A program made the translations under genes and the position numbers. Below the pieces are notes generated by a model. It saw only the letters and a list, made by a program, of their open reading frames with translations, had not been told where the DNA came from and made no database searches. A stretch of 64,000 nt of DNA from Mycobacterium sp. DL592 (GTDB taxonomy: Bacteria; Actinomycetota; Actinomycetes; Mycobacteriales; Mycobacteriaceae): assembly GCF_011694515.1 (NCBI RefSeq), contig NZ_CP050192.1, positions 2,973,301 through 3,037,300 on the forward strand, in the 5' to 3' direction. Below, piece after piece: positions 51,045 through 59,421 of this stretch; within the stretch, counting starts at the first letter, position 1, and every line of letters starts with the position of its first letter.

Positions 51045-51485
51045 ATGAATCGCATCGCTCTGAACGCTGTCGTCATCACCCCGGTTCTCATCGCGGTTGC
51101 AACCGGATGCGTGGCCCCCGAAAAGGCGAGGTCCGGAACCAGCCCGGCTAGCGGTTGGTCTCAGCTAACCACGCCGACCACCACTGCCGCCGAGCCGCCA
51201 ACCCCTGCCGACTTCGTCGTCGGGGTGATCATCACCGAACAGAAGTGCTTCGGATCGGCCGGCTGCAACTACCGGTACGCCATCAATCCGCAATACATCA
51301 GCGCGAAGCCGTTGCCGGCCAAGACAACCGTCATCTTCACTGTTACCGGAGGGGACCAAGACCAGGTCGGCAATTTCACCATCGACGCCGACGGGACGGC
51401 GACGTTCGACCGCGAGACATCGATCTCGGGTCAGGAGGACGCCAGCCTGAAGGCCACCGTCACGCAAGTCATATCGGGCAGGTGA
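51045..51485 (+). CDS. Putative lipoprotein
   Basis: 146 residues: a signal peptide with a TGC lipobox (IAVATGC, ATG 51045), then a Thr/Pro/Ala-rich stretch and a beta-rich domain (VVGVIITEQKCFGSAGCNYR with two cysteines nearby). AAGGA precedes the start. 37 bases after the coiled-coil gene, and six bases before the next, so the three form an operon. No family recognised. Confidence 0.75.
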   Translation: MNRIALNAVVITPVLIAVATGCVAPEKARSGTSPASGWSQLTTPTTTAAEPPTPADFVVGVIITEQKCFGSAGCNYRYAINPQYISAKPLPAKTTVIFTVTGGDQDQVGNFTIDADGTATFDRETSISGQEDASLKATVTQVISGR

Positions 51486-51491
51486 GACACC

Positions 51492-51701
51492 ATGTCACAC
51501 AACACCTCAGCGCCAGCGGTCCTATGCCCCACGCCCTACAAGGTCGACTTCCCAAAGGAGCGGCATGCTCGAGCTGCTGTGCGTGCGATGCGTAGGCGCG
51601 GAAGGCGCGGGCGGGGCAAATACATCCCGCAGCAGCCTTACTTGTGCCCGTGCGGGATGTTCCACCTGACACACGCCCGCCGCCGTGCTCGCCGGCCTTG
51701 A
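51492..51701 (+). CDS. Mini-protein with CxCGxxHxxH motif
   Basis: 69 residues, very basic, ending in YLCPCGMFHLTHARRRAR. C-x-C-G-x-x-H-L-x-H is a compact candidate zinc site seen in small phage and actinobacterial proteins. It starts six bases after the lipoprotein stop, with AGGTGAG upstream. A real gene is likely from the motif and operon position; function unknown. Confidence 0.6.
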   Translation: MSHNTSAPAVLCPTPYKVDFPKERHARAAVRAMRRRGRRGRGKYIPQQPYLCPCGMFHLTHARRRARRP

Positions 51702-51774
51702 GAACGCAGTGGCAATTGTCGAAATCCGCTTACGGCCTACACCGCCGCGCCGTCGGGCCGAGGCCGGTTGATCG

Positions 51775-54123
51775 TCAGCGGCCGAACCCGGCATTGCGCA
51801 GTGCGTCGGCCATCGACCCTCTTGCGGGGGTTGCCTGGCGACGCTCAGAGACGTTGCCCCGTTTCGGGTTCGACGGCTTTTCCGGGGCCGGCTTGGCGCC
51901 ACCGCGATGCTCAGGGCGCTTTCCTTGCCCGCGTTGCGCCTCATCCTTGAGACGCAGCGTCAGGGCGATACGTTGCCGATCCACGTCGACATCGAGAACC
52001 TTGACCTTAACCACCTGCCCGGACTTCACGACTTCGTGCGGATCGGAAACGAATCGATCCGACATCGCCGACACATGTACCAGGCCGTCCTGGTGCACAC
52101 CGACGTCAACGAAAGCTCCGAACGCCGCCACGTTGGTGACGACACCCTCCAGCACCATGCCTGGCTTGAGGTCGCCGACTTTCTCCACGCCGGCGGCGAA
52201 TGTGGCCGTCGTGAATGCCGGCCGCGGATCGCGACCCGGCTTCTCCAACTCAGCGAGGATGTCGGTGACGGTCGGAATACCGAACCGGTCGTCGGCAAAC
52301 TCGGCCGGTTTCAAGGTTCGCAGTGACCGCTCGTTGCCGATCAACTCAGCCAACGTCAAGCCCGATCGATCGAGGATGCGCCGGACCACCGGATAGGCCT
52401 CAGGGTGCACACCCGAAGCATCGAGCGGGTCGTCGCCACCACGGATTCGCAGGAATCCGGCACATTGCTCAAAAGCCTTAGGGCCCAAGCGCGGAACTCT
52501 CAACAACGCCTTGCGATTCGGGAACGGTCCAGTCTCGTCACGGTGGGCGACGATCGCCTCTGCCAACGACTCCGAGACACCCGAGACGCGGGCCAGCAGC
52601 GGCACCGACGCCGTGTTCAGATCGACGCCCACGGCGTTCACCGCATCCTCGACAACCGCGTCCAGGCTGCGCGCCAACGTCCCTGGCGTGACGTCATGCT
52701 GGTATTGCCCGACTCCGATCGACTTCGGTTCGATCTTCACCAGCTCGGCCAGCGGATCCTGCAGCCGCCGGGCGATGGATACCGCCCCGCGCAATGTCAC
52801 ATCGAGCTCTGGCAGCTCGTGCGCGGCATAGGCTGATGCGGAGTACACCGAAGCGCCCGCCTCGCTCACCACCGCCTTGGCCGGCGCCGCGCCGCCGGCA
52901 CTGCGAATCTCGGCGATGAGTTCGGTTGCCAAAGCATCTGTTTCGCGTGACGCAGTGCCATTGCCGATCGCGATCAACTGCACACCGTGCCGAGCCACCA
53001 GCGCGGCGAGCGTCGCCTTGGCCTGATCCCACTGCCGCTGCGGCTGGTGCGGGAAGATGGCACAGGTGTCGACGACCTTTCCGGTACCGTCCACCACCGC
53101 CACCTTGACCCCGGTCCGGAAGCCAGGGTCCAGACCCAGCGTGGTGCGGTCACCCGCGGGAGCCGCCAACAGCAAATCCTTGAGGTTGCGGGCGAACACC
53201 GTCACCGCATCGGCCTCGGCACGTTGCCGTAGCCGCATCCGGGCGTCGATCGAGGCCGACACGATCAGCCGGGTCCGCCACGCCCATTCGACAGCGCCCT
53301 TCAACCACGGCGTCGCAGGCGCGTTCGCGGCCATGTCGATCCCGAGGGCCTGGGCGATCATCGCCTGGTAAGGCTCATCATCGCCGCCATCGAGAGTCAG
53401 GGAAAGAATTTGTTCCTTCTCGCCTCTCATCACCGCAAGCACCCGATGCGACGGCATGGTTTCCAGCGATTCGGAGAAGTCGAAATAGTCGCGAAACTTC
53501 TGCCCCGCTGGAGTTTTCGCCGTTTCCTCGGACCACGGTTTGGTACGTACGGAGCCATCTTCCCAGAACTTCTCGCGAGTCGCGCCCACCAGTTCGGCAT
53601 TCTCGGCTGCGCGCTCGATCACGATATTTCTGGCGCCCTCGAGCGCTGCGGCGGCATCAGCGACGTCGTCGTTGAGGAACTCGGCGGCGATAGTCTCCGG
53701 CCGCAGTGACGGATCAGCCAGCAGGCGATCCGCCAATGGTTCCAGACCAGCCTCACGCGCAATCTGGGCTTTGGTCCGCCGCTTTGGCTTATAGGGCAGG
53801 TAGATGTCTTCCACCCGCGCCTTGGTCTCAGCCGCGGACAGTGCGGCACGCAGTTCGTCGGTGAGCTTGCCCTGCTCCTTGATCGAGGCCAGCACCGCCG
53901 TGCGGCGCTGGTCAAGCTCACGCAGGTACGCCAGACGCTCCTCGAGGGTGCGGAGCTGACCGTCATCGAGGCTGCCGGTGACTTCCTTGCGGTAGCGGGC
54001 GATGAACGGAACCGTCGAGCCCTCGTCGAGAAGGCGCACCGCAGCCGCCACCCGGGCTTCCTCGACCTCCAATTCGGCAGCGAGGCGGGAGTTCACGGAC
54101 TTCACGACGAGACTTTCTGACAC
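51775..54123 (-). CDS. tex: Tex-family S1 RNA-binding transcription accessory protein
   Basis: About 782 residues. Tex order: N-terminal helical domain, YqgF-like RNase H fold (TLGLDPGFRTGVKVAVVDG), HhH repeats, and a C-terminal S1 domain (LEGVVTNVAAFGAFVDVGVH). A basic tail rich in Arg/Lys/Pro follows S1. GTG 54123 is preceded at seven bases by TAGGGT (leaderless); GTG 54105 also fits. It binds nucleic acid and affects transcription/RNA metabolism; details in mycobacteria are unclear. Confidence 0.93.
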   Translation of the reverse strand: MSESLVVKSVNSRLAAELEVEEARVAAAVRLLDEGSTVPFIARYRKEVTGSLDDGQLRTLEERLAYLRELDQRRTAVLASIKEQGKLTDELRAALSAAETKARVEDIYLPYKPKRRTKAQIAREAGLEPLADRLLADPSLRPETIAAEFLNDDVADAAAALEGARNIVIERAAENAELVGATREKFWEDGSVRTKPWSEETAKTPAGQKFRDYFDFSESLETMPSHRVLAVMRGEKEQILSLTLDGGDDEPYQAMIAQALGIDMAANAPATPWLKGAVEWAWRTRLIVSASIDARMRLRQRAEADAVTVFARNLKDLLLAAPAGDRTTLGLDPGFRTGVKVAVVDGTGKVVDTCAIFPHQPQRQWDQAKATLAALVARHGVQLIAIGNGTASRETDALATELIAEIRSAGGAAPAKAVVSEAGASVYSASAYAAHELPELDVTLRGAVSIARRLQDPLAELVKIEPKSIGVGQYQHDVTPGTLARSLDAVVEDAVNAVGVDLNTASVPLLARVSGVSESLAEAIVAHRDETGPFPNRKALLRVPRLGPKAFEQCAGFLRIRGGDDPLDASGVHPEAYPVVRRILDRSGLTLAELIGNERSLRTLKPAEFADDRFGIPTVTDILAELEKPGRDPRPAFTTATFAAGVEKVGDLKPGMVLEGVVTNVAAFGAFVDVGVHQDGLVHVSAMSDRFVSDPHEVVKSGQVVKVKVLDVDVDRQRIALTLRLKDEAQRGQGKRPEHRGGAKPAPEKPSNPKRGNVSERRQATPARGSMADALRNAGFGR

Positions 54124-54130
54124 GCGGTGA

Positions 54131-54136
54131 ACCCTA
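54131..54136 (-). promoter_or_regulatory. -10 box TAGGGT of tex
   Basis: Minus-strand TAGGGT seven bases before GTG 54123; predicted leaderless start. Confidence 0.45.
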
Positions 54137-54269
54137 TCGAATGGTGCTGACAAGAGGTCGCGGACATTGGGTATGGATTGGGCCGTCCAGATGGACAGGC
54201 ATCTCCCGGCGACCAGCATGGATCGCCTCCGAGGAAGCCGGAGCCGCTCCGAGCCAACCGGCTCGCGAC

Positions 54270-55478
54270 CTACACGACCGCGCGCAGCGGGGCGGCCAGC
54301 TCACCACGCTCACCCACGTTCACCGCGCCGAGTCCCAGCCAGCCGGCCATCGCCTGCAGCTCGGCACCCAGCGCAGGTGCCACCCGCGACGCGTCGGCCC
54401 CGGGTTCGGCGAACGCCCCGATCACGTTGAGCACACCCGCATTCCGGTCGGCCTTGAGATCCACCCGGCCCACCAGATGGCCGTCGAGCAGGAACGGCCA
54501 CACGTAATACCCGAACTTGCGTTTGGGCGCCGGGGTGTAGATCTCGATGCGGTACTCGAAGCCGAAGAGCCGCTCGACGCGCGGCCGGAAGAAGATCAGC
54601 GGGTCGAACGGGCACAGCAGTGCGGTCCCGCGCTCGGTGCGTGGCACGGACGCACCGTCGACCAGGTATGCCGGCGCCGACCAGTCGGCGACTTCGACCT
54701 GCTCGAGAAGGCCCTCGGCCACCAAAGCAGCGACCGCGGGCTTGCTCTGCTTCGGGTTTAGCCGGAAGTAGTCCCGCAGATCGGTTTCGGTGGCCACGCC
54801 GAGTGCGCCCGCGGCCCGCAGCACCAACTCCCGCACCGCTTCGTCATCGTCGATCTCGCGGGAAAGTACGTGCGCCGGTAACACCCGCTCGGCGAGGTCG
54901 TAGTGGCGGGCGAACCCGACCCGGGTGCCCGTGGTCAGCGCCCCCGAGGCGAACAGCGCCTCGGCGACCCACTTGGTGTCGCTGCGGTCCCACCACGGGC
55001 CCTTGCGGCCCCGCTGCTCACTGTTGAGATGCGCCTCGATCTGCCCGGCGGTGCTGGGTCCGAGTTCGGCGACGGCGGCGATGATGTCGTCGGCCAGCCG
55101 CGGGTTCTTCTTGACGATCTCGACACCCCACCGGCCGTGGGTGTACTCGCGCATCCGCCACCGCATGAGCGGCCAGTCCTCGACGGCCATCAGCGCGGCC
55201 TCGTGCGCCCAGTACTCGACCAGCAACCGCGGCGAGCGTGCGCTGTGACTCCAGGCGGCCTTGTCAAGCACATCGCGGTCATAGGGGCCGAGCCGGCTGA
55301 ACACCGGCGCGTAATGGGCCCGGACCGCCACCGACACCGAGTCGAGTTGCAGCACCTGGATACGCGAGATCAGCCGGCGCAGATGGGCGCGGGTGACGGG
55401 CCCTTTGGGCTTCGGTTCGGCCAACCCCTGGGCGGCGACGGCTATCCGGCGGGCCTGGTCGGCAGTGAGGCGGGTCAT
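54270..55478 (-). CDS. YcaQ/AlkZ-type (HTH_42) DNA-glycosylase family protein
   Basis: About 402 residues of tandem winged-helix folds. The motif VLQLDSVSV gives Q-L-D, the Q-phi-D pattern of AlkZ-like interstrand-crosslink glycosylases; other segments are [40 protein letters not shown] and [20 protein letters not shown]. It should act on DNA alkylation or crosslinks. The ATG overlaps the dfrA stop (ATGA), so they are cotranscribed. Confidence 0.85.
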   Translation of the reverse strand: MTRLTADQARRIAVAAQGLAEPKPKGPVTRAHLRRLISRIQVLQLDSVSVAVRAHYAPVFSRLGPYDRDVLDKAAWSHSARSPRLLVEYWAHEAALMAVEDWPLMRWRMREYTHGRWGVEIVKKNPRLADDIIAAVAELGPSTAGQIEAHLNSEQRGRKGPWWDRSDTKWVAEALFASGALTTGTRVGFARHYDLAERVLPAHVLSREIDDDEAVRELVLRAAGALGVATETDLRDYFRLNPKQSKPAVAALVAEGLLEQVEVADWSAPAYLVDGASVPRTERGTALLCPFDPLIFFRPRVERLFGFEYRIEIYTPAPKRKFGYYVWPFLLDGHLVGRVDLKADRNAGVLNVIGAFAEPGADASRVAPALGAELQAMAGWLGLGAVNVGERGELAAPLRAVV

Positions 55479-55966
55479 GCCCGCAGGAAGTGATGGAACC
55501 GGTAGCGCAGCCCCGAACTGCTGTCCTGCCAGTCCCCCGCCGTGCCGACCCACGATTCGTCGAGCATCGGGGCCAAGGCATCGTCGTCTTCCAGCCGCAG
55601 GTCGATCTCGACCTCGGTGACCTCGCAGCGGGTCGCCAGCGGCAGCGCCAGGTGATAGATCTCCGAGCCGCCGATCACCCAGGTGTCCTCATCGATCAGG
55701 GCATCCTCGAGGTCGCCGACCACGGTCGCTCCGTGCGCCATGTAGTCAGTTTGCCGGGTGAGTACGACATTTCTGCGTCCCGGCAGCGGGCGAACCTTGG
55801 CCGGCAGCGATTCCCAGGTGCGACGGCCCATCACCACGGTGTGGCCCATAGTGACGTCCTTGAACCGGGCCAGGTCCTCGGGCAGGTGCCACGGGATGCC
55901 GCCGTCGCGGCCGATCACCCCGGAGGTCGACTGTGCCCAGATCAGTCCAAGTCCACTCAGGCTCAT
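55475..55966 (-). CDS. dfrA: Dihydrofolate reductase
   Basis: 163 residues, family size. [20 protein letters not shown], the LPEDLARFK catalytic-Asp region, [10 protein letters not shown] and VIGGSEIY are the conserved parts. It regenerates tetrahydrofolate used up by the ThyA encoded upstream. Start ATG 55966 after GCAGGGCC; the gene lies 22 bases below thyA, as in M. tuberculosis. Confidence 0.96.
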   Translation of the reverse strand: MSLSGLGLIWAQSTSGVIGRDGGIPWHLPEDLARFKDVTMGHTVVMGRRTWESLPAKVRPLPGRRNVVLTRQTDYMAHGATVVGDLEDALIDEDTWVIGGSEIYHLALPLATRCEVTEVEIDLRLEDDDALAPMLDESWVGTAGDWQDSSSGLRYRFHHFLRA

Positions 55967-55988
55967 GATTCGGCCCTGCAAGCAGGCC

Positions 55989-56789
55989 TCATACCGCGAC
56001 CGGCGCCTTGATCGCCGGGTGCGGATCGTAGTTGCGGATCTCGACGTCATCGTAGGTGTAGTCGAAGATCGAATCACGCTGGGCCAGAACGAGTTCCGGA
56101 TACGGGCGCGGATCGCGGCTGAGTTGTTCGGTGACCTGCTCGACGTGGTTGTCGTAGATGTGGCAGTCCCCGCCGGTCCAGATGAACTCCCCGACCGCCA
56201 GGCCCGCCTGGGCGGCCATCATGTGGGTGAGCAGCGCGTAGCTGGCGATGTTGAACGGCACACCGAGGAACAGGTCGGCGCTGCGCTGGTAGAGCTGGCA
56301 GCTCAGCTTGCCGTCGGCGACGTAGAACTGGAACAGCGCGTGACACGGCGCCAGCGCCATCTGCGGGATCTCGCCGACGTTCCACGCCGAGACGATGTTG
56401 CGCCGGGAGTCCGGATCGGTGCGCAGCAGGTCCAGCGCGTTGCTGATCTGGTCGACGTGCTCACCGGACGGAGTCGGCCACGACCGCCACTGCACACCGT
56501 AGACGGGTCCGAGATCGCCTGTCTCAGAAGCCCATTCGTCCCAGATGGTCACACCGTGCTGGTGGAGCCACGCGACGTTGGAGTCGCCGCGCAAGAACCA
56601 CAGCAGCTCGTAAACCACCGACTTCAGGTGCACCTTCTTGGTGGTGATCAGCGGGAAGCCGGCCGATAGGTCATAGCGCAGCTGGTGGCCGAACAGGCTG
56701 CGGGTGCCGGTGCCGGTGCGGTCGGCTTTGGGTGTCCCCTGCTCGAGAACGAGTCGAAGCAGGTCCTCGTACGGCGTGGCGATCGGCAC
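55989..56789 (-). CDS. thyA: Thymidylate synthase (folate-dependent)
   Basis: 266 residues. Catalytic C149 in [12 protein letters not shown], plus [20 protein letters not shown] and [20 protein letters not shown], are intact. Start GTG 56789 ([11 protein letters not shown]): TAAGCT seven bases upstream indicates a leaderless mRNA; the open frame beyond reaches into the divergent gene and is not used. Forms dTMP together with ThyX at 35.7 kb. Confidence 0.97.
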   Translation of the reverse strand: MPIATPYEDLLRLVLEQGTPKADRTGTGTRSLFGHQLRYDLSAGFPLITTKKVHLKSVVYELLWFLRGDSNVAWLHQHGVTIWDEWASETGDLGPVYGVQWRSWPTPSGEHVDQISNALDLLRTDPDSRRNIVSAWNVGEIPQMALAPCHALFQFYVADGKLSCQLYQRSADLFLGVPFNIASYALLTHMMAAQAGLAVGEFIWTGGDCHIYDNHVEQVTEQLSRDPRPYPELVLAQRDSIFDYTYDDVEIRNYDPHPAIKAPVAV

Positions 56790-56796
56790 GCCGATC

Positions 56797-56802
56797 AGCT
56801 TA
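56797..56802 (-). promoter_or_regulatory. -10 box TAAGCT of thyA-dfrA
   Basis: Minus-strand TAAGCT seven bases before GTG 56789; predicted leaderless. Confidence 0.5.
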
Positions 56803-56832
56803 CGTCCGCGGCGCAGGAGTAGAAACGATGCC

Positions 56833-57573
56833 ATGCCGACCATCTCTGACACCGTCACCACCGCCGACGGCACCTGCCCCGTCACCGTGGCCATCCCCGA
56901 GGGAACGGGCCCGTGGCCCGCAGTGATCATGTACCCCGACGCCGGCGGTGTCCGGTCAGCCTTTCGCGACATGGCGGCCCGGCTGGCCGGCCTGGGCTAT
57001 GTGGTGCTGCTGCCCGACGTGTACTACCGCCACGGCCAGTGGGCTCCGTTCGACATGAAGGACGTCTTCAACGACAAAGCCGAACGGCAGCGGCTGTTCA
57101 CGATGCTGGGCAGCGTCACCCCGGCCGCGATGGAGTCCGACGCCCGCGCCTTCTTCAACTACCTGGCCGCACGTCCCGAAGTCAGCGGCGAGACCTTCGG
57201 CACGACCGGCTATTGCATGGGCGGGCGGACGTCGCTGATCGTGGCCGGCCGGGTCCCCGAGCGCGTGGCGGCAGCGATGTCGTTCCACGGCGGCGGACTG
57301 GCGTCCGACGACGACGGCAGCCCGCACCTGCTGGCTGACAAGATCCGCGCCGCGGTGTATGTGGGCGGGGCGGCCGACGACGCGTCGTTCACCGAAGCCA
57401 ACGCCGAGACCCTCGACAAGGCACTGACCGAGGCCGGCGTCGAGCACACCATCGTGTGGTACCCGGCGCTACATGGATTCGCGGTGACCGACAACGCGCC
57501 CTACGACGAGGCGTCCGCCGAGAAGCACTGGGCTGCTATGGCGGACTTCTTCGGGGCGCACCTAGCTCGGTGA
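56833..57573 (+). CDS. Dienelactone hydrolase family protein (Rv2765-like)
   Basis: 246 residues, alpha/beta-hydrolase. Nucleophile C128 in [10 protein letters not shown], and the late Asp/His set around [14 protein letters not shown]. Position after thyA matches Rv2765. Start ATG 56833 ([13 protein letters not shown]) with AGGAG upstream. Esters/lactones are likely substrates; which is unknown. Divergent from thyA. Confidence 0.88.
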   Translation: MPTISDTVTTADGTCPVTVAIPEGTGPWPAVIMYPDAGGVRSAFRDMAARLAGLGYVVLLPDVYYRHGQWAPFDMKDVFNDKAERQRLFTMLGSVTPAAMESDARAFFNYLAARPEVSGETFGTTGYCMGGRTSLIVAGRVPERVAAAMSFHGGGLASDDDGSPHLLADKIRAAVYVGGAADDASFTEANAETLDKALTEAGVEHTIVWYPALHGFAVTDNAPYDEASAEKHWAAMADFFGAHLAR

Positions 57574-58014
57574 GCTCTTCTTACGCAGGCTGCGCAATGC
57601 GCCGAGCAGACCGCGGGTGGCGTAGAAGAAGACCAGCACCGACAGCAGGATCAGAAAGACGAACGTCGGCAGCCAGTTGGTCCGGCTGTGCGGGACGTTC
57701 CACCACACGATGGTGAACAGCACAGCGCAGACGAACACCACGATGTCGCGCCAGTTGCCCTTGTAGCTGGCGGCGACATCCAGTAGCTCGCGGCTCTTCT
57801 CGGTGCTGACGATGACGTCCTGGATACGACGGTCGATGCTGGCCTTGAGCGCGGCCCGCAGTTCGACGTCCTCGGGGGGCAGCTTGTCCAGCAGGTCCAT
57901 ATCGGCCTTGATCATGCCGCGGACGTCCGGGCCCTTCATGGTGCCCGCGGCGATTCCCAGTAGTGCGCCGCCGGCGATCGGGGCAGCCCCCAGTGCGAGG
58001 TCAGCGATTCCCAT
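57562..58014 (-). CDS. Two-helix membrane protein of unknown function
   Basis: 150 residues: a short hydrophobic N-terminus (MGIADLALGAAPIAGGALLG), a charged helical middle, then two membrane helices near the C-terminus (IVVFVCAVLFTIVWW and LPTFVFLILLSVLVFFYATR) and a basic tail. ATG 58014 is chosen because the sequence before it is non-homologous. Overlaps the convergent hydrolase end by 12 bases. No family recognised. Confidence 0.65.
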   Translation of the reverse strand: MGIADLALGAAPIAGGALLGIAAGTMKGPDVRGMIKADMDLLDKLPPEDVELRAALKASIDRRIQDVIVSTEKSRELLDVAASYKGNWRDIVVFVCAVLFTIVWWNVPHSRTNWLPTFVFLILLSVLVFFYATRGLLGALRSLRKKSSPS

Positions 58015-58239
58015 GTTGGCCCTTCCGCCCGTTCGTTCCCCCAGAGGGTAGTGCGCGGGTGTCCTTCGCCTCGCCGTATCAGGAAGCGGCCACCTATCAG
58101 CTAATCCAAGGAGTGGCACGATGTGCACCGTTCGGATGACATACCGATACGTTGTTCGTACTATTTTCGCAGCTAGATGTAGAATTTGCGTGCTTGCGAT
58201 GGAAACCTCCGATGCGACAGCGAGCACTAGGAGGAATTC

Positions 58240-58647
58240 ATGGCAAATATCCGGAATGGTCTGCGGGTCCGTACGATCGTCGCGGGCATGATCGGCGGCG
58301 CGGCGGTTGCCGCGGCGATACTCGGAGCCGGGTCGGCACATGCCGACGGGTTGACCACCGACGCGGGGGCGGTGGACATCGACGGCACCCAAGGCTCGTG
58401 GGTACCTGCCGTCACCGGGTGGCAACGCCCGACCCAAAGCATCCAGTTCGTGAGTCGCACGTTCGAGAACGGCGGCTGCGAGATCGAGCTCGGCCGTCAG
58501 CACTGCCATACCTCGGCGTTGTGGTCAAACGCCAGCAACGACCCTGACAGCGCCCTCGGTGCAGGCGGTATGCAAGCTGCGGCCGTGCGCGGACCTCAAT
58601 TGGCGGCGACGCCTGGTTCGAAGGCGTCGGTGCCGCGCGGCTACTGA
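58240..58647 (+). CDS. Small secreted protein
   Basis: 135 residues with a cleavable signal peptide (basic N-terminus, hydrophobic core, cleavage near GSAHADG). The mature part is Gly/Ala-rich with one pair of cysteines (GGCEIELGRQHCHTS). AGGAGGAATTC is an optimal ribosome site. The 225 bases upstream are AT-richer than the surroundings and hold a possible TAGAAT -10 at 58180. Function unknown. Confidence 0.8.
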   Translation: MANIRNGLRVRTIVAGMIGGAAVAAAILGAGSAHADGLTTDAGAVDIDGTQGSWVPAVTGWQRPTQSIQFVSRTFENGGCEIELGRQHCHTSALWSNASNDPDSALGAGGMQAAAVRGPQLAATPGSKASVPRGY

Positions 58648-58676
58648 CGCGCTCCCGTATGAACGCCCCGGGGGGC

Positions 58677-58718
58677 TGTCGGGGGTTTCCGGGTCACCAC
58701 GACCGGAAACCCCCGACA
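58677..58718. terminator. Perfect 16-bp hairpin terminator
   Basis: TGTCGGGGGTTTCCGG (58677-58692) and CCGGAAACCCCCGACA (58703-58718), all 16 pairs matched, loop of 10 bases, followed by CCATTT. It lies between convergent genes (stops at 58647 and 58750); most likely a bidirectional terminator. Confidence 0.85.
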
Positions 58719-58749
58719 CCATTTCGCCGACAGCACGAGTGGACCTGAG

Positions 58750-59421
58750 TCACAAGTCGTCGACGACGATGATCCCGTCCTGTATGGCTCGGGCCACCAA
58801 CGCCGACTTGGTCGACGCCGGCCTGCCGACAGCGGCATACTTGGCCCGAATTCTTTGCAGATGCGTCCGAACCGTCGTGGGTGCGATGTGCAGCTTCTCA
58901 GCCACTATCTCTTTACTCTCGGTCTGAAACCAGGCGACGAGAACTTCCCGTTCTCGCGCCGCCAGTTTCGGCCGTCCCACGTTGACGTCATTGACCATCG
59001 CACCGGCCATCTGGGGACCGACGTAGGGCTCGTCCGTCCACGCCGCCCGCAGCGCGTCGATGAGATGACGCTTACCTTCGGATTTGACGAGATAGGTCAC
59101 TGCACCAAGCTCGAGGCAACGCAGGATGATCTCGTCGGCCAGCAGATGGGAATACACGACGACGCGGTAGCCGGCGTCGACTGTGCGTTGCAAGCCTTCG
59201 AAATCTGCTCGCCTGCTGTGCAATTCAAGGTCGTAAACCACGACGGTATGGTCTGTGCCAGCAGGATGCCCGGTCAGGAACGCATCTGCGGAGAAAAAGC
59301 TCCCGACGAAATTGATCGGTGGATCGGCTTGCGCGCACCACACTTTGACGGCCTCGTGGATCGCCTCGTGATCGTCGATCACGGCCACAGACACCGTCGA
59401 TGCGTCATCGACAGCGCTCAT
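58750..59421 (-). CDS. LuxR-family response regulator 1
   Basis: 223 residues: REC domain (VAVIDDHEAIHEAV, phospho-site Asp in VVYDLELHSRRADF, K in YLVKSEGKRH) and LuxR HTH (AAREREVLVAWFQTESKEI, IAPTTVRTHLQRIRAKY). It is about 60% like the second regulator at 62110 by eye and pairs with the upstream kinase through an ATGA overlap. Targets unknown. Confidence 0.9.
   Translation of the reverse strand: MSAVDDASTVSVAVIDDHEAIHEAVKVWCAQADPPINFVGSFFSADAFLTGHPAGTDHTVVVYDLELHSRRADFEGLQRTVDAGYRVVVYSHLLADEIILRCLELGAVTYLVKSEGKRHLIDALRAAWTDEPYVGPQMAGAMVNDVNVGRPKLAAREREVLVAWFQTESKEIVAEKLHIAPTTVRTHLQRIRAKYAAVGRPASTKSALVARAIQDGIIVVDDL

Noticed and set aside
56790..56972. N-terminal extension of thyA
   Set aside because: Overlaps the divergent hydrolase gene; the TAAGCT box and homologues support GTG 56789.
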